Source of the DNA: Streptomyces rhizoryzae
GTDB lineage: Bacteria; Actinomycetota; Actinomycetes; Streptomycetales; Streptomycetaceae
DNA length: 64,000 bases
Reading direction: 5' to 3'
Assembly (NCBI RefSeq): GCF_023155275.1
Contig: NZ_JALMUV010000024.1
Coordinates: forward strand, 1 to 64,000
The translations under genes were made by a program, and so were the position numbers. Every line of letters starts with the position of its first letter. Within the stretch, counting starts at the first letter, position 1. The notes below the pieces were generated by a model. That model was given only the letters and a program-made list of their open reading frames with translations. It ran no database searches and was not told the DNA's origin. Below are positions 44,201 through 50,931 of the stretch, one piece after another.

Positions 44201-47200
44201 GCCGTGGCCCGCCTGCTGGAGTTCGTGGGCGATGTTGTTGTAGCCGTCGTGGGCGTTCTGGCCGGAGTTGCGGAAGCTGGTGCCGGCCCACTGCTCGATG
44301 TTGTGCGTGCCGTTCCGTTCGCCGGAGCGGGTGTCGAGGTTGCCGTGCGCGTCCTTGTCGTACGTACGGGGCGCGGAGACCTGCGGGTTGCCGTACCAGG
44401 ACTCCATGAACGAACGAGTGCAGTCGGCACAGTTGTTGGAGCGGCCGGGAACGCCGATGCCGCCGTCGTTCTGGTACTGGGACCAGGGCTGGAACGGGTC
44501 AGGGTGGACCTGCGGGGTGCCGTCCGGGTTGCGCGGGAAGTGGTGCTCCAGCGCCTGCTGGTCGTGCGGGAACGGCGAGTAGAGGCCGCCCGGGTGGTGG
44601 TTGAGGCCGGCCCGGATGTCGTTCAGGCTCGGCTGGTGGTGTGGCTGCTGCGGCTGATGCTGCTGCTGCGGGTGCTGGGCCTGCTGCTGGTGGTCCTGCG
44701 GCTGGTTCTGGTTGTGCGGCTGGTTCTGGTTGTGCTGCGGGGCGTGCTGGGGCGGCACCTGCTGCTGGGGCTGGTGCTGCTGCGGGTGGGGCTGGTTGGG
44801 GTGCTGCTGCTGTTGCGGGTGGTGGGGCTGCGGGTGGGGTTGGTTCGTGGGCTGCGGGTGGTGGCTCTGGAGCGTGGGCTGCTGGGGGTGGTGCTGCTGC
44901 GGCCCCGGCTGGTGCTGCTGCTGCGGGTGGTGCTGCGGCTGCGGCTGCTGGTGCGGTTGCTGGTGAGGCTGCTGCGGGTGGTGCGGCGTCGGCGTGCTGC
45001 CGGGGTGCTCGTTGCCCGGACGGTCGGAGTCGGGGCGGTTCGGCTCGGGGCGGCGCGGCTCCGGGCGGTTGGTGTCCGGGCGCGGCGACGGGCGGTTGTC
45101 GTCCGGACGCGGGGAGTTGGCCGTGGCCGGATGCGGCTGGTCGGCGTCCGGGCGGTGGGGCGCGTCGGGGCGCGGCGACTCCGGGCGCTTGCCGTCGGGG
45201 TGCGGCTCGGCGCCGTCGGGGCGGTGCTGCTCCTGGGGGCGGGAGTCGTGGTCCTGGGGACGGTCGTTCCCGGGCCGCTCGTCCTTGGGGTGGTCGTCCT
45301 TGGGCCGCTCGTCCTTGGGGTGACTGTCCTGGGGACGGTCGTCCTTCGGGTGGTCGTCCTTGGGGTGGTCGTCCTTGGGGTGGTCGGCCTGGGGACGGTT
45401 GTCCTTGGGGTGGTCGGTGGCGTCCGGGTGGTCGGCGTGCGGCTGCTGCGGGGAGTGCTGGGACTGCGGGTGCTGCTGGTCCGGGTGGGGCTGCTGGGCC
45501 TGCTGCGGGCGGTCCTGGTGCTGGGTCTCCGGGTGCGGCTGCGTGGTGTCCGGGCGCGGGGTCCGGTCCTGGTGGGGGGCGTCCGGGCCGGACGGGTGGG
45601 ACTGCTCCGGGCGCGGGGTCTCGGGGCGCGGCTGGGCGCCTTCCGGACGCGGGGTGTTGTCCGGGTGGGTGGTGTCCGGGTGCGGCTGCTGGGAGCCGTT
45701 CCCCGTGTGAGTGCCGGTGCCGGTGCCGGTGTGGGAGTCGGTGGGGTGCTGGGTGCCCGGGTGAGGGGTGGCCGAGCCGGACGGGGGCTGCTGGGCGGGG
45801 CGGTTCTGGGACGGGACGGCGGGCTCGGGACGGCGGCGATCGGTGACGTCGTGGACGGCCTGGGTGCCGTCCGGGCGGCGGTTGGGGCCCGGGGCCGCCG
45901 CGTTGGGGCGCGGGCCGTCCAGCCGCGGGTTGTACGCCGGGCGGTCCGGCGTCCGCTGCTGGGTGACGTCGCGGACCACCTGCGACCCGTCCGGGCGGCG
46001 GTTGGAGCCCGCGCCGGAGCCGTCGGCCGTCGGACGGGCGGACGGGCCGCCGGGGGCGCCACCGGTCGCCGCGCCGCCGCCGTGGGAGGTGGGCGCGGCG
46101 GAGGGCATGCCCATCATCGGGCCGCCGGCCGACGGCGAGCCCTGCGACGTACCCGACCCGGTGGGCGCGTTGCCGCCGCCACCGGCGGAGTCGGTGGCGC
46201 TGCGCTGGGTGGGCGGGGGCGCCGTCAGGGTGTCGGCGGACTGGGTGCGGACGGTCGTGTCGTGGTCGTCGGCGGCGTGCGGCATGGGGTCGCCCGCCGC
46301 GGGGTCGCGGTGCTGGGCGGACGGCTGGCCGGCGGAGTGCTGGACGGGCGCGCCCTGCGAGGGGATGCCCACGTGCGGCATGGAGGGGCGGGCGCCCGTA
46401 CCGGAGGAGCCGGACGAGTCGCCGTTGCCGGTGCCGTTCCCGCTGCCGGAGCCCGCGTCGTGGGACGGGGCCTGGTACGGAGTCGGGCGGTCGGACGCAC
46501 CCTGGTCACCGTGGGAAGGCGCCTCGGGACCGGGGGAGTTGTGCGGGGAGGGGGCCGTGTGCTCCGGGGCCGGCTGGGTGCCGACCTGGTCCGGGTGGCT
46601 CTGGCTGGGGGTGTGCTGAGGGGTGCTCTCCGGGCCGTTGTGGGGGGCGGAGCCCTCCGGGGCGTTGTGGGGAGCGTTGTGGGGCGTGCTGTCCGCGGTG
46701 GGCCGGGGGGAGCCCTCCGGGCCGTTGTGGGGCGTGCTGTCCGGGGTGTGCTGGGGGGTGCTCTCCGGGGCGTTGTGGGGGGTGCTGTCCGGGGTGTGCT
46801 GGGGCGTGCTGTCCGGGCCGTTGTGGGGGGTGCTGTCCGGGGTGTGCTGGGGCGTGCTGTCCGGGGCGTTGTGCGGGGTGCTGTCCGGGGTGTGCTGCGG
46901 GGTGCTCTCCGGGCCGTTGTGCGGGGCGTTGTGGGGCGTGCCGTCCGCGGTGGGCTGGGGGGCGCCTTCCGGGGCGTTGTGGGGGGTCGGGCGTGCCGCG
47001 TCCGGGGTGTGGTCGGGGGCGGGCTGGGTGCTCACGCCGTCCGGACGGCCGGAGTTGGGGGTGTTGTCGGCCGTGGGGTGGGTGCTCACCCCGTCGGGGT
47101 GCCCGGAGTTCGGCGTGTGGCCGGAGTCGGAGCCGTTGGGGCCGCCGTCGGGGGTGGTGTGGCCCGCGTCGGGGGTGTGGCCCGACCCGTTCGCGCCGTC

Positions 47201-48541
47201 GTGACCGCCCGCCTGGTAGCCCTCGTCGAAGGGGGTGCGGTGCGACGGGTCCGGCAGCGGCTGCGGGGCGGGGCGGGGGTGGTCGGCGCCGCCGGTGGAG
47301 CTGTGGTCGGAGCCCGAACCGCCGCCGGAATTCGCCGTGTTGGAGCCGGAGTTGGCACCGGCACCGGAACCGGAACCGGAGTCGGTGTTGGCGTGGTCGG
47401 GGGTGGTGGTGGGGTTCTCGCCCGGGCGGGGGGCGTGCGACGACCCACCCGAACCGGAACCGGAGCCCGCACCGGACCCCGAGCCCGAGCCAGAGCCCGA
47501 ACCCGAGTGATCGCCGGAGCCGGAGCCGGAGCCGGTGCCGGTGCCGGAGCCCGACCCGGCCCCCGACCCGGAGTGCTCCCCCGAGCCCGACCCGGAGCCG
47601 GACCCGGATCCCGACCCGGATCCACCGTGCTCCCCGGACCCCGAGCCGGACCCCGAACCCGATCCGGACCCGCCGTGCTCCCCCGACCCGGAGCCTGATC
47701 CGGAGCCGGAGCCCGACCCGGATCCGCTCTCCCCGCTCCCGTGTTCGCTGCCGCTTCCGCTGCCGTGTTCGCCGCCGCCGTGCTCACCGCCCCGGCCGGC
47801 CGCGTGGTCCAGGCCGGTGCGGGCGTGGTGGCCCGCCTTGCCGCCCAGGGCGTCGCGGAAGTTCGTACCGAAGTTCTCGCCGGTGTTCTTGAGGGAGTCC
47901 GTGGCCGCGTCGGTGCCGCTCTTCAGGCTGCGGTTGACGTCGAAGCCGCTCTGCGCGCCGAACGACATGTTGACGCCCTGCGCGATGGCGTCCGAGATCA
48001 TCGCCTGCAACGCGTCCATGGCCGGCTGCTTGACGGTGTTCATGATCGCCTCGATCAGGGCGTCCCGCGCTTCCTTGAGGATGCGGCGGACGATGAGGCG
48101 GGTGGCTTGTGTCGCACCCGCCGCCCCGATTTCCGAGAGGCCGAAGGTGAAGGGCGCGGCCGCCTGGGCCGCGATGATCTCTGCCGCGAGGATCACCAAC
48201 TGGGCGATCACCGCGACTTTCATCCCGACGATCACCACCGATCCGGCGTCCATGGCGAAGGCGATCAGCTCGGCGGCCTCGCGGGCGTCGTTGAGGTAGC
48301 CGTTGCCGCCGTCGGAGAACTTGTCCCAGGTCTTGCTGAAGCCGTCGATGCTGTCGCCGGTGTTGGCCGACAGGACGTTGCCCGCCGCCGTCACGCCCTC
48401 CGACTGGAGCTGCTCGACCATGTTCGCGAACTCCCGCCACTGGCTGGCGGATTCGTTCATCTTGTCCTCGTCGCCCGTCGGCCAGTCGAAGCCGAGCATC
48501 TGAAGGACCCACTCGAGCGCATCCGGCAGCATGAGTGACAT
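41282..48541 (-). CDS. Giant type VII-style polymorphic toxin with papain-fold and deaminase domains
   Basis: A 2419-residue protein. Residues 1-230 are a WXG/CpnT-like N-terminal domain (FDWPTGDEDKMNESASQWRE, hydrophobic helices at about 100-135). Then come a Gly/Ser/His repeat (about 254-367), TPHN-PDSTPQHT repeats (about 517-647), HPKDD and Pro/His/Gln tracts. A papain-fold toxin (Tox-PL, glutamine-deamidase type) covers about 1310-1495, with Cys1371 or Cys1374 in NNCADCTRSF, His1468 in GGAHVFNAV and Asp1483 in WVDSQTG. A second Gln/Pro/His tract (about 1517-1885) leads to a C-terminal nucleic-acid-deaminase-like domain: HSE at 2262-2264, PC at 2295-2296, Cys2305. ATG 48541 follows GGGGG. 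The WXG-like gene upstream and the coupled SUKH-4 gene fit an exported effector with its immunity protein. No secretion machinery is in the window. Confidence 0.88.
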   Translation of the reverse strand: MSLMLPDALEWVLQMLGFDWPTGDEDKMNESASQWREFANMVEQLQSEGVTAAGNVLSANTGDSIDGFSKTWDKFSDGGNGYLNDAREAAELIAFAMDAGSVVIVGMKVAVIAQLVILAAEIIAAQAAAPFTFGLSEIGAAGATQATRLIVRRILKEARDALIEAIMNTVKQPAMDALQAMISDAIAQGVNMSFGAQSGFDVNRSLKSGTDAATDSLKNTGENFGTNFRDALGGKAGHHARTGLDHAAGRGGEHGGGEHGSGSGSEHGSGESGSGSGSGSGSGSGSGEHGGSGSGSGSGSGSGEHGGSGSGSGSGSGSGSGEHSGSGAGSGSGTGTGSGSGSGDHSGSGSGSGSGSGAGSGSGSGGSSHAPRPGENPTTTPDHANTDSGSGSGAGANSGSNTANSGGGSGSDHSSTGGADHPRPAPQPLPDPSHRTPFDEGYQAGGHDGANGSGHTPDAGHTTPDGGPNGSDSGHTPNSGHPDGVSTHPTADNTPNSGRPDGVSTQPAPDHTPDAARPTPHNAPEGAPQPTADGTPHNAPHNGPESTPQHTPDSTPHNAPDSTPQHTPDSTPHNGPDSTPQHTPDSTPHNAPESTPQHTPDSTPHNGPEGSPRPTADSTPHNAPHNAPEGSAPHNGPESTPQHTPSQSHPDQVGTQPAPEHTAPSPHNSPGPEAPSHGDQGASDRPTPYQAPSHDAGSGSGNGTGNGDSSGSSGTGARPSMPHVGIPSQGAPVQHSAGQPSAQHRDPAAGDPMPHAADDHDTTVRTQSADTLTAPPPTQRSATDSAGGGGNAPTGSGTSQGSPSAGGPMMGMPSAAPTSHGGGAATGGAPGGPSARPTADGSGAGSNRRPDGSQVVRDVTQQRTPDRPAYNPRLDGPRPNAAAPGPNRRPDGTQAVHDVTDRRRPEPAVPSQNRPAQQPPSGSATPHPGTQHPTDSHTGTGTGTHTGNGSQQPHPDTTHPDNTPRPEGAQPRPETPRPEQSHPSGPDAPHQDRTPRPDTTQPHPETQHQDRPQQAQQPHPDQQHPQSQHSPQQPHADHPDATDHPKDNRPQADHPKDDHPKDDHPKDDRPQDSHPKDERPKDDHPKDERPGNDRPQDHDSRPQEQHRPDGAEPHPDGKRPESPRPDAPHRPDADQPHPATANSPRPDDNRPSPRPDTNRPEPRRPEPNRPDSDRPGNEHPGSTPTPHHPQQPHQQPHQQPQPQHHPQQQHQPGPQQHHPQQPTLQSHHPQPTNQPHPQPHHPQQQQHPNQPHPQQHQPQQQVPPQHAPQHNQNQPHNQNQPQDHQQQAQHPQQQHQPQQPHHQPSLNDIRAGLNHHPGGLYSPFPHDQQALEHHFPRNPDGTPQVHPDPFQPWSQYQNDGGIGVPGRSNNCADCTRSFMESWYGNPQVSAPRTYDKDAHGNLDTRSGERNGTHNIEQWAGTSFRNSGQNAHDGYNNIAHELQQAGHGSAAAVLVTWPKKADGSGGGAHVFNAVNHNGKVVWVDSQTGKVSHQPINTQADGVWHLTLDGNRKPFDPTATQHQNPNQQQSQHPQQNQHQPQNQQQPQQNQHQPQPQQQPHQQPQPQHQNPQYPQHNQPQHPQVQPQPQVQQHPQVQQQPQVQQQPQHQQPYPQQQPHQGQQPQHPYQQQPQHPQVQQQPHYPQVQQQPQHQQPYPQQHPQQQHPQPQYGQPQQHQQPHYGQPQYGQHQPQPQQHNPYAQPQPQQHNPYAQHPQQQHPQQQHPQNPYQQPHPQQQPHQQPNPYQQHQGQPQHQQPYQQHNPYQQPHQGQQPQHPYQQQPHQGQQPQHPYQQQPQHPQYQHPQQQHPQQQHPQNPYQQPHPQQQHAPAPHQQPHVPQQPHVPQQQHPQQPHVQHPQQPYQGQPQHPYQQHQPQHPYQQHPPYPQHAPNQHPGGAPETHHDTADGNTPHHQDPAAPDHTKPEHTPDHTKPEHSADHTPEHGPAHQPPHTGSEQPHAAAPPRNPGMLPPPDPGAHPTPGQHHSPEPMDVDEPSHSPGHHDADHDVHMTDADHDTDHDRRPLPDREDPHQQQLGLEPDAEQQSLRDHSPVHRIELDHVHDQMLHWAEDGRLSNLLEESHQRLQAERAALKDGEHPPPTAFTHQQLEHHLGDEFRRMNDGERMAVVATLARVSSDYHESQGVGHNPNHDSQPYANAGNRADGTPDPAKSSDRPVSAQSREDAKPNFPPKYRKEGDAPSDISSLHEQLTGKSKAKPNAAEVHNIVDAIGRHKPDFSGKNYAVVEVTDHKGNTTYIVDSSVPADRSGVTPRHSERHLLDWVERQNSLKPDGQKYTVASLYTEREPCGSGQGHAHCSRLLDSHASMHGKPVYYSTTYRTDPEGLEARADEREKQRKKYASQIDKANQIQDETQRREALKDISKKINNAVKKVESPAEKEMTAEMDRHLAVVGQLWAKSMTHIVSPQASSQ
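42890..43990 (-). repeat. Gln/Pro/His-rich repeat tract in the toxin (residues about 1517-1885)
   Basis: About 370 residues built almost only from Gln, Pro, His and a few Tyr, Gly and Asn, with short units such as QQPHQGQQPQHPYQQ and QNPYQQPHPQQ repeated irregularly. At DNA level it is dominated by CTG and CGG triplets on the plus strand. It separates the papain-fold and deaminase domains and is probably disordered. Confidence 0.85.
44640..44985 (-). repeat. Pro/His/Gln-rich tract before the papain-fold domain
   Basis: About 115 residues of His-Pro-Gln runs (HHPQQPHQQPHQQPQPQ and similar) immediately upstream of the papain-fold domain of the toxin. Low complexity and probably disordered. Confidence 0.8.
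45277..45420 (-). repeat. 15-bp HPKDD/RPKDE repeats in the toxin
   Basis: About nine head-to-tail 15-base units encode HPKDD, RPKDE and RPQDS variants, a strongly charged and regular stretch in the linker. Units differ by silent and conservative changes. Confidence 0.8.
46590..47000 (-). repeat. 48-bp repeats encoding TPHNxPxSTPQHTPDS in the toxin
   Basis: A 16-residue unit, TPHN(A/G)P(D/E)STPQHTPDS, occurs about four times in tandem with degenerate copies on both sides (PEGSPRPTADS variants). The DNA copies are nearly identical, which suggests recent expansion by slippage or recombination. Confidence 0.85.
47437..47790 (-). repeat. Gly/Ser(-Glu-His) repeats in the toxin
   Basis: About 115 residues of (GS)n punctuated by EHGG, for example GSGSGSGEHGG repeated several times. 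On the plus strand it reads as runs of CCGGA/CCCGA. It lies just after the WXG/CpnT-like export domain. Confidence 0.85.
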
Positions 48542-48722
48542 TGGGAATCCCCCGTAGAACAGATGAAGCGATGGGTCGTGATGCGGGCGGCGTGGTGGAG
48601 CGCCGGGTGGCGGACCGCGGGTGCGGGCGCGCCGGGTGCGGAGCGGACGGGCGGGTGCCGGACGGGCCGGGGCCGGACCGGGCCGCCGGTGGCGCGCCGG
48701 CGGCGGTTGCCACCGGGCGGGC

Positions 48723-48762
48723 CTCCGAGCGGCCCCGTACGGCTCCGAGCGGTCCCGTACGG
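48723..48762. repeat. 20-bp tandem repeat upstream of the toxin gene
   Basis: CTCCGAGCGGCCCCGTACGG and CTCCGAGCGGTCCCGTACGG are adjacent and differ by one base. They lie about 180-220 bases upstream of the toxin start in the 296-base gap after the WXG-like gene. Function is unknown. No gene is seen in that gap. Confidence 0.7.
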
Positions 48763-48816
48763 CCCCCTTGAACACGGAGTGCCGTGAACGGGTCCTGGGT
48801 GGGGCGTCGGGGCGTC

Positions 48817-48838
48817 AGGCCGGCCGTGGGGCCGGCCT
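48817..48838 (-). terminator. Hairpin at the stop of the WXG-like gene
   Basis: AGGCCGGCC-gtgg-GGCCGGCCT, 9 perfect base pairs, begins at the stop codon of the WXG-like gene. It may attenuate read-through into the toxin gene. Confidence 0.55.
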
Positions 48839-49227
48839 CAGGCCGAGAGGTTGGGTGCCTTCATGTTGGTGACCAACTGGGTCTCGGCCTCGGCGTTGGC
48901 CACGTGCTGCTCCATCAAGGAGTGGGTGAAGTCCTCGTTGCTCGCGTGGTTGTCGGCCATGGTGTTCAGCGCGCCGCCGATCTCCTGGAGCTTGGCGGCG
49001 AGGTGACCCATCGACTCGTACATACCGTCGCGCAGGCCCTCGTAGACGACGCCGAACTTCGAGCCGATGTCGTCGTCCCCCCACGGAGGCGTGTCGGTGC
49101 CCTCCAGGTCGGTCAGCCCGTTCTTCAACTTCTCGACGGCGGACTGGTAGCGCTCGCCGATATTGGTGAAGGCGCTGCCGCCCGATTTCAGTGACGGTAC
49201 GTCTGCTTGCAGACCGTCGCCGGCCAT
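48838..49227 (-). CDS. WXG100/ESAT-6-like type VII secretion partner
   Basis: A 129-residue helical protein. Two long helices flank a central PPWGDDDIGSKFG turn that fits the WxG-type hairpin of type VII secretion substrates. The second helix (VYEGLRDGMYESMGHLAAKLQEIGGALNTMADNH) and a following acidic helix match the longer ESX-associated members. GGGGGAGAGG precedes ATG 49227. It lies directly upstream of the giant toxin and probably helps target it to the ESX/T7SS apparatus. It has a possible own promoter at 49278-49307. Confidence 0.82.
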   Translation of the reverse strand: MAGDGLQADVPSLKSGGSAFTNIGERYQSAVEKLKNGLTDLEGTDTPPWGDDDIGSKFGVVYEGLRDGMYESMGHLAAKLQEIGGALNTMADNHASNEDFTHSLMEQHVANAEAETQLVTNMKAPNLSA

Positions 49228-49277
49228 GGCCTCTCCCCCGTTCAAAGCTCGTCACATGTTGCCCGGCCTCAGGCAAA

Positions 49278-49307
49278 GTCTAGTCGCGGGCACCGACATC
49301 CCATCAA
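49278..49307 (-). promoter_or_regulatory. Possible promoter for the WXG-like gene and toxin
   Basis: On the minus strand TTGATG (49302-49307) and TAGACT (49278-49283) are separated by about 18 bases, close to the vegetative -35/-10 pattern, 51 bases upstream of ATG 49227. A moderately good match only. Confidence 0.45.
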
Positions 49308-49356
49308 GACGCCTGTTGTCACAGGCCGGTCACCGATGCCCGCCGTGCGGACGTTG

Positions 49357-49376
49357 GGGAACTTCAGGGAGTTCCC
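49357..49376 (-). terminator. Small hairpin over the end of the YrhB/Imm35-like gene
   Basis: GGGAACT-N6-AGTTCCC forms a 7-bp stem overlapping the stop codon at 49364. It may be a weak terminator or an RNA processing signal between the two small genes. Confidence 0.4.
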
Positions 49377-49834
49377 GGGCGGTACCACTGCCGGTAGACC
49401 TCAATGGCCGATTCCGGCGGGAAGTTGGGCACACTGGTCACATCGCCGTTGGCCTTGTTGATGACGATGTTGCTGCCGCCCGGGGTGGCCGGCGGGGCGG
49501 TGGGGTCCTCGGGCGCGGGCCAGCCGGCGTGGATGAGGTAGCCCTCGTCGAATTCGTGGACGAAGAGCGAGACCGGGCCGTCCGGGGAGCCGACCGGCGG
49601 GAAGTGGGTGCGGCCGATCTCCAGGGCGTGGTCGGCGTCGGCCGGGACCACGGCGGGCCGGTCTCCGGGCTGCTGTCCGGGGACGGTGCTCGGCGGGTAC
49701 GGCGGCGGCACGGGCGGCTGCGGAGGCTGGTTGCCGGCGGCTCCCTCGGGGGCGCCCGCCGGGCCGCCGGGCGCGTTGCCGCCGGGGCCGGCGCCGGCGT
49801 TCCCGGCCGGGTTGCCGGCTGCGGAGTCCGTCAT
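49364..49834 (-). CDS. Small YrhB/Imm35-like protein, possible immunity or chaperone
   Basis: A 156-residue protein. The first 65 residues are Gly/Ala/Pro-rich and probably disordered. The C-terminal 90 residues form a compact alpha/beta unit: ALEIGRTHFPPVG, VSLFVHEFDEGYLIHAGWP, GGSNIVINKANGDVTSVPNF and AIEVYRQWY. The pattern of a helix, a strand ending in FDEG, and a strand with NKxxGDV is like the YrhB/Imm35 family found beside toxins. This is a tentative match. AGGAGGGACC precedes ATG 49834. It is first in the toxin locus. Confidence 0.65.
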   Translation of the reverse strand: MTDSAAGNPAGNAGAGPGGNAPGGPAGAPEGAAGNQPPQPPVPPPYPPSTVPGQQPGDRPAVVPADADHALEIGRTHFPPVGSPDGPVSLFVHEFDEGYLIHAGWPAPEDPTAPPATPGGSNIVINKANGDVTSVPNFPPESAIEVYRQWYRPGTP

Positions 49835-50271
49835 GGAGGTCCCTCCTGTGTCGCGTCGCTCGGTCATGTCGGCTGTCATGACGGCTGGTCAGGCCGGAGT
49901 CACGCGCACGTCAAGGGGGCATCGGGGCGGCCCGGGGACCCCATGCGGGGCGACCCGGATACGGCCCGGAGGCGACCCGTGCACCTTGTGCGTGACCCGG
50001 CCCGGCCGACGGATCGGCCGATGACCAGCCCGGTCAACCTAACCGACGCCGGACGGGCGCGTTTGGTTCGCCCGCGCGCGGGACGCAACGGGAGGGGAGG
50101 GGGCGGGTGGTGTGTCCGGAGTGGCCCCGTTCGTCCGGTGGGCGGGAGGGCGGCGGTACGGACGGGCGCCGGTGGGTGGGGCGGGAGAGGAGGGAGCCGG
50201 GCGGGCGCCCTCGGCCCGTGCCGCGGCCGTCGGCCCCCGGCCCGGGTCCGCCCCCGGCTCACGCCCCCGGC
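49835..50271. other. Non-coding region upstream of the toxin locus
   Basis: No credible gene in these 437 bases. It should contain the promoter of the YrhB/Imm35-like gene. A palindrome ATCGGCCGAT (50013-50022) abuts an inverted repeat TGACC-N5-GGTCA (50022-50036), which could be a regulator site. Confidence 0.5.
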
Positions 50272-50931
50272 TCACGCCCCCACGCGCCCCTGGACGAGCT
50301 GGGACAGGGCCGCGTGGACCTCCTCCACCGAGCGTTCCGGCTGGAAGGACTGCCAGTCCAGGGCGGCGACCAGCACCATGCCCAGCAGGGCGGAGGCGGT
50401 GAGCGGGACGTCCAGTTCGCCGCTCAGCTCCCCGGCGCGCACGGCGTCCCGCAGCACCGACTCGACGACCGCCAGGGCGCGGCCCCGTACGGAGGTGAGG
50501 GTGGCCCGCCAGGTGCGGTTGGTGCGCCAGAGTTCGGCGACGTAGAGCTGGGTGAGCGCGGGGGAGCCGGCGATGAAGTCCAGGCCGGCGCGGATCATCG
50601 CGTCGAGGGCGTCGACCCGGGTGCCGCCGCGGGCCACGGTGCGGTCGGCGGCGGTGCGCAGGGAGGCGGCGAGCAGGTCGATGCCGTCCCGCAGGAGCTC
50701 CTCGTAGAGGACGTTCTTGCTGCTGAAGTTGTAGTAGACGGTGCCCTTGGCGACGCCGGCCCGTTCGGCGATCTCGTCCACCGTGGTGGCGGAGAAGCCC
50801 TGTTCGGCGATGAGGGTGACGGCGGCGTCGAAGAGCCGGCGGCGGGTGGTGGCGCGCCGCGGCGGGGCGGATACGGGGGCGGGGGCGGCGCCGGGGATGG
50901 CGCCGCCCCCGTTTCCGGAGCGGATGCTCAC
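50272..50931 (-). CDS. TetR-family regulator of the adjacent YhgE/ABC operon
   Basis: A 219-residue TetR protein. A 25-residue flexible N-terminus precedes the HTH (LFDAAVTLIAEQGFSATTVDEIAERAGVAKGTVYYNFSSK). The C-terminal domain has the length of drug- or lipid-responsive regulators. GTG 50931 overlaps the YhgE-like stop by GTGA, so it is translated with the transport genes and probably represses them by feedback through the palindrome at 53914-53925. Confidence 0.92.
   Translation of the reverse strand: MSIRSGNGGGAIPGAAPAPVSAPPRRATTRRRLFDAAVTLIAEQGFSATTVDEIAERAGVAKGTVYYNFSSKNVLYEELLRDGIDLLAASLRTAADRTVARGGTRVDALDAMIRAGLDFIAGSPALTQLYVAELWRTNRTWRATLTSVRGRALAVVESVLRDAVRAGELSGELDVPLTASALLGMVLVAALDWQSFQPERSVEEVHAALSQLVQGRVGA

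Noticed and set aside
42890..47000. CRISPR-like repeated units
   Set aside because: The repeats are in frame, code for regular peptide units, vary in spacing and lack unique spacers. They belong to the toxin linker.
42476..47698. 1740-codon plus-strand open frame opposite the toxin gene
   Set aside because: It mirrors the low-complexity repeats (long Val/Leu/Gly/Arg runs), lacks domains and a ribosome site, and arises because the repeats contain almost no stop codons in any frame.
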